Shown here: positions 18,617-20,929 of the stretch, in pieces | Layout of the letters: every line of letters starts with the position of its first letter | Numbering within the stretch: position 1 is the stretch's first letter | Notes under the pieces: generated by a model | Told to the model about the DNA's origin: nothing | The model's input: the letters and a program-made list of their open reading frames with translations, nothing else | Database searches by the model: none | From: UBA4363 sp002393965 | Lineage (GTDB): Bacteria > Bacteroidota > Bacteroidia > Bacteroidales > Paludibacteraceae | Length of the DNA: 20,929 nt | NCBI GenBank assembly: GCA_946542925.1 | Contig: CAMNLA010000050.1 | Coordinates: 1 to 20,929 of the forward strand | Direction of reading: 5' to 3' | Program-made: the position numbers and the translations under genes

Positions 18617-20812
18617 ATGCCAGAAAAAAAGATTGACCTTCATAAACCCTTGAAAAAATATTTTGGGTTCGACACCTTCAAAGGGAATCAAGAAGCGATC
18701 ATACGGAACGTATTATCGCAGAATGATACATTTGTCTTAATGCCTACGGGGGGAGGGAAATCTTTATGCTATCAATTGCCTTCTCTCTTGATGGAGGGTA
18801 CAGCAATTGTGGTTTCCCCCTTGATTGCCTTGATGAAAAATCAAGTAGATGCGATGCGCAGTTTCTCCGAGAAAGACGGTTTAGCCCATTTTATCAATTC
18901 ATCGCTTTCGAAATCAGCTATAGAATCTGTGAAGGAAGACGTCATTTCCGGAAAAACAAAACTGCTCTACGTGGCGCCTGAGTCGTTGACAAAAGAAGAG
19001 AATATTCTATTCCTGAAAAGCATCAAAATCTCTTTCTATGCCATCGATGAAGCCCATTGCATATCAGAATGGGGTCATGACTTCAGACCTGAATACCGCC
19101 GCATCAGAACCAACATAAATGAAATCGGACAGGCTCCCATCATAGCCTTAACCGCTACAGCCACACCGAAGGTTCAGCATGATATCATCAAGAACCTAGA
19201 GATGACGAATGCAAAAATCTTCAAGTCGTCGTTTAACCGACCGAACCTATATTATGAAATCCGCCCCAAAACGAAAGACGTTGATAAAGACATCATCAAA
19301 TTCATCAAGGCCAACGAAGGGAAGTCGGGTATCATTTATTGTCTTTCGCGTTCCAAAGTAGAAGAATTGGCGGAAACATTACATATTAATGGTATTTCCG
19401 CCTTACCTTATCATGCTGGAATGGACTCCGCAACACGCTCTACCAATCAAGATAAATTCCTAATGGAAGAAGCGTCGGTCATCGTTGCGACCATTGCATT
19501 CGGAATGGGGATAGACAAACCTGATGTACGGTTTGTAATACACTACGACATACCCAAATCGCTTGAGGGCTATTACCAAGAGACAGGCCGAGCAGGACGA
19601 GACGGAGGAGAAGGCGTATGTATTGCTTTTTACTCTCAAAAAGATCTGCAGAAGTTAGAGAAATTCATGCAAGGGAAGCCAATTGCGGAGCAAGAAATCG
19701 GACGTCAATTGTTATTTGAAACAGCATCCTATGCAGAATCATCGCTATGTCGTCGTAAATTCCTTCTACACTATTTCGGAGAAGAATATAACGAAGACAA
19801 CTGCGGAAACTGCGACAATTGTAAAAATCCAAAAAAACAGGTGGAGGCAAAAGAAGAACTCACTACCATTCTAGAGTTAGTAGTCACACTTAAAGAAAAG
19901 TTCAAAGCAGAACATATCATCCAGATACTAAAAGGAGAAAGCAATGAAGATATAAAGGCACATGAACATGACCAATTGGATGCTTTCAATACTTTTCCTG
20001 ATGAAGATAGCCGTTATTTGGATACAGTCATCCACCAAGCAATGATTGCTGGTTTCATTGAGAAAGACATTGAAAATTATGGATTACTGAAAATAACAGA
20101 AGCAGGAAAGAAATACCTAAAGAATCCGAAATCATTTAAGGTTACCAAATCCATTGAGTTTGACAATGAAGAAGATGACGAAGAAACGACTGCTCTAAAA
20201 GGAGGCGGAAGCGGTGCTGCAGATGAGGTATTGTTCTCTATGCTGAAAGATTTGCGACGCAAATTATCAAAGAATTTAAAGGTTCCCCCGTATGTCATAT
20301 TCCAAGATCCTTCTTTGGAAGCCATGGCTACATCATATCCTATTACTATAGATGAATTACAAAACATTCCTGGTGTCGGGGCAGGAAAAGCCAAACGATA
20401 TGGCGAGGAATTTGTAAAACTGATCAAATGTCATGTTGAAGAGAATGAAATAACCAGACCTGAGGATATACGTGTACGCTCTGTAGCCAACAAATCCAAA
20501 CAGAAAATCGCTATTATACAGGCCATAGACCGCAAAATTCCATTAGATGAAATTGCGGAACAGCAGGATCTGGAAATTGAGGAACTATTGGATGAATTAG
20601 AAACCATTGTAGATTCTGGCACCAAAATTAACATAGACTATTTTATCTATGACATCATGGATGAAGATAGAGTAGAAGAAGTCTATGAATACTTTAAGGA
20701 AGCAGAAACTCCTAATCTGGAAGCAGCCATGGAAGAGTTAGGACCAGAAGAATATACGGAAGAAGAAATTCGTTTTGTACGAATTAAATTCCTATCAGAA
20801 ATGGCAAACTAA
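18617..20812 (+). CDS. recQ: ATP-dependent DNA helicase RecQ (731 aa)
   Basis: 3'-5' DNA helicase of recombination and stalled-fork repair. RecA-like domain 1: FGFDTFKGNQEAIIRN (Q-motif region), Walker A MPTGGGKSLCYQLP (about 42-55), and the DEAH box with the aromatic-rich loop IDEAHCISEWGHDFRPEYR (about 143-161). Domain 2: YCLSRSKVEELAETL and QETGRAGRDG. RecQ-C: CRRKFLLHYFGE (from about 377) and CGNCDNC, supplying the zinc-binding cysteines, then the winged helix. An acidic linker follows (about 510-530, NEEDDEE), then an HRDC domain (about 538-605). The tail (about 615-731) with RSVANKSKQKIAIIQAIDRK and DEIAEQQDLEIEELLDELE resembles the C-terminal helix-turn-helix extension known in long RecQ proteins. 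Longer than E. coli RecQ mainly by this tail. ATG 18617 directly precedes the conserved domain. Confidence 0.95.
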   Translation: MPEKKIDLHKPLKKYFGFDTFKGNQEAIIRNVLSQNDTFVLMPTGGGKSLCYQLPSLLMEGTAIVVSPLIALMKNQVDAMRSFSEKDGLAHFINSSLSKSAIESVKEDVISGKTKLLYVAPESLTKEENILFLKSIKISFYAIDEAHCISEWGHDFRPEYRRIRTNINEIGQAPIIALTATATPKVQHDIIKNLEMTNAKIFKSSFNRPNLYYEIRPKTKDVDKDIIKFIKANEGKSGIIYCLSRSKVEELAETLHINGISALPYHAGMDSATRSTNQDKFLMEEASVIVATIAFGMGIDKPDVRFVIHYDIPKSLEGYYQETGRAGRDGGEGVCIAFYSQKDLQKLEKFMQGKPIAEQEIGRQLLFETASYAESSLCRRKFLLHYFGEEYNEDNCGNCDNCKNPKKQVEAKEELTTILELVVTLKEKFKAEHIIQILKGESNEDIKAHEHDQLDAFNTFPDEDSRYLDTVIHQAMIAGFIEKDIENYGLLKITEAGKKYLKNPKSFKVTKSIEFDNEEDDEETTALKGGGSGAADEVLFSMLKDLRRKLSKNLKVPPYVIFQDPSLEAMATSYPITIDELQNIPGVGAGKAKRYGEEFVKLIKCHVEENEITRPEDIRVRSVANKSKQKIAIIQAIDRKIPLDEIAEQQDLEIEELLDELETIVDSGTKINIDYFIYDIMDEDRVEEVYEYFKEAETPNLEAAMEELGPEEYTEEEIRFVRIKFLSEMAN

Positions 20813-20843
20813 AATAGCATAGTTCTTTCCCTAATATATAAAA

Positions 20844-20884
20844 GCGAAGGCTCCGGACTTATTGGTCTCGGAGCCTTCGTCTTT
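20844..20884 (+). terminator. Intrinsic terminator after recQ
   Basis: CGAAGGCTCCG (20845-20855) pairs with CGGAGCCTTCG (20869-20879), extended by GAC/GTC around a short loop, followed by TCTTTATT. The remaining 45 bp to the window end hold nothing recognisable. Confidence 0.85.
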
Positions 20885-20929
20885 ATTGTCTTTTGTTTCA
20901 GCCTATCGGCAGAAGCGGGATGTGTGGCA

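Overview
The window looks like a chromosome segment of a member of Bacteroidota, order Bacteroidales, and probably a Prevotella-like gut or rumen bacterium. The reasons are: -7 boxes of the Bacteroidota type (TAnnTTTG) in front of most transcription units; no Shine-Dalgarno motifs; a single-chain SecD-SecF fusion; the tig-clpP-clpX-recQ order; and two secreted pectate lyases. The genus is inferred, not demonstrated.

Left part (1-2950): an accessory region without a full-length known gene. It starts with a truncated phage-like reading frame. From about 265 to 1143 there is a tandem array of five short transcription cassettes. Four of them share a nearly identical 31-bp block ending in the promoter box TATGTTTG, and the fifth (the first in order) keeps only the end of it. 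Immediately behind each box lies a different sequence that folds into one long imperfect hairpin of about 50-75 nt, in two cases followed by a clear T-tract terminator. These look like five small structured RNAs of unknown function and are the most interesting feature of the window. Next, on the minus strand, come a nuclease-like protein fragment (1142-1477) and three small membrane proteins (68, 52 and 71 aa) that end in -GPF or -DPF. Each has the same intrinsic terminator, and the genes are separated by a duplicated block of about 180 bp. A minisatellite with an 11-bp period (2751-2849) precedes the conserved genes.

Middle part (2950-10650): secDF (protein export) is monocistronic and closed by a strong terminator. 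It is followed by a likely operon of two paralogous secreted family-PL1 pectate lyases and a small lipoprotein with a Rieske-like fold whose histidine ligands are replaced.

Right part (10650-20929): on the minus strand, murF and a membrane glycosyltransferase overlap and form an operon. Divergent from them runs aroA, then tig (trigger factor), clpP-clpX (overlapping genes for the ClpXP protease) and recQ (helicase). Between clpX and recQ lies the decayed remnant of an acyltransferase-3 membrane protein. A terminator follows recQ. The right part is ordinary housekeeping content; the novelty is concentrated in the first 2.9 kb.
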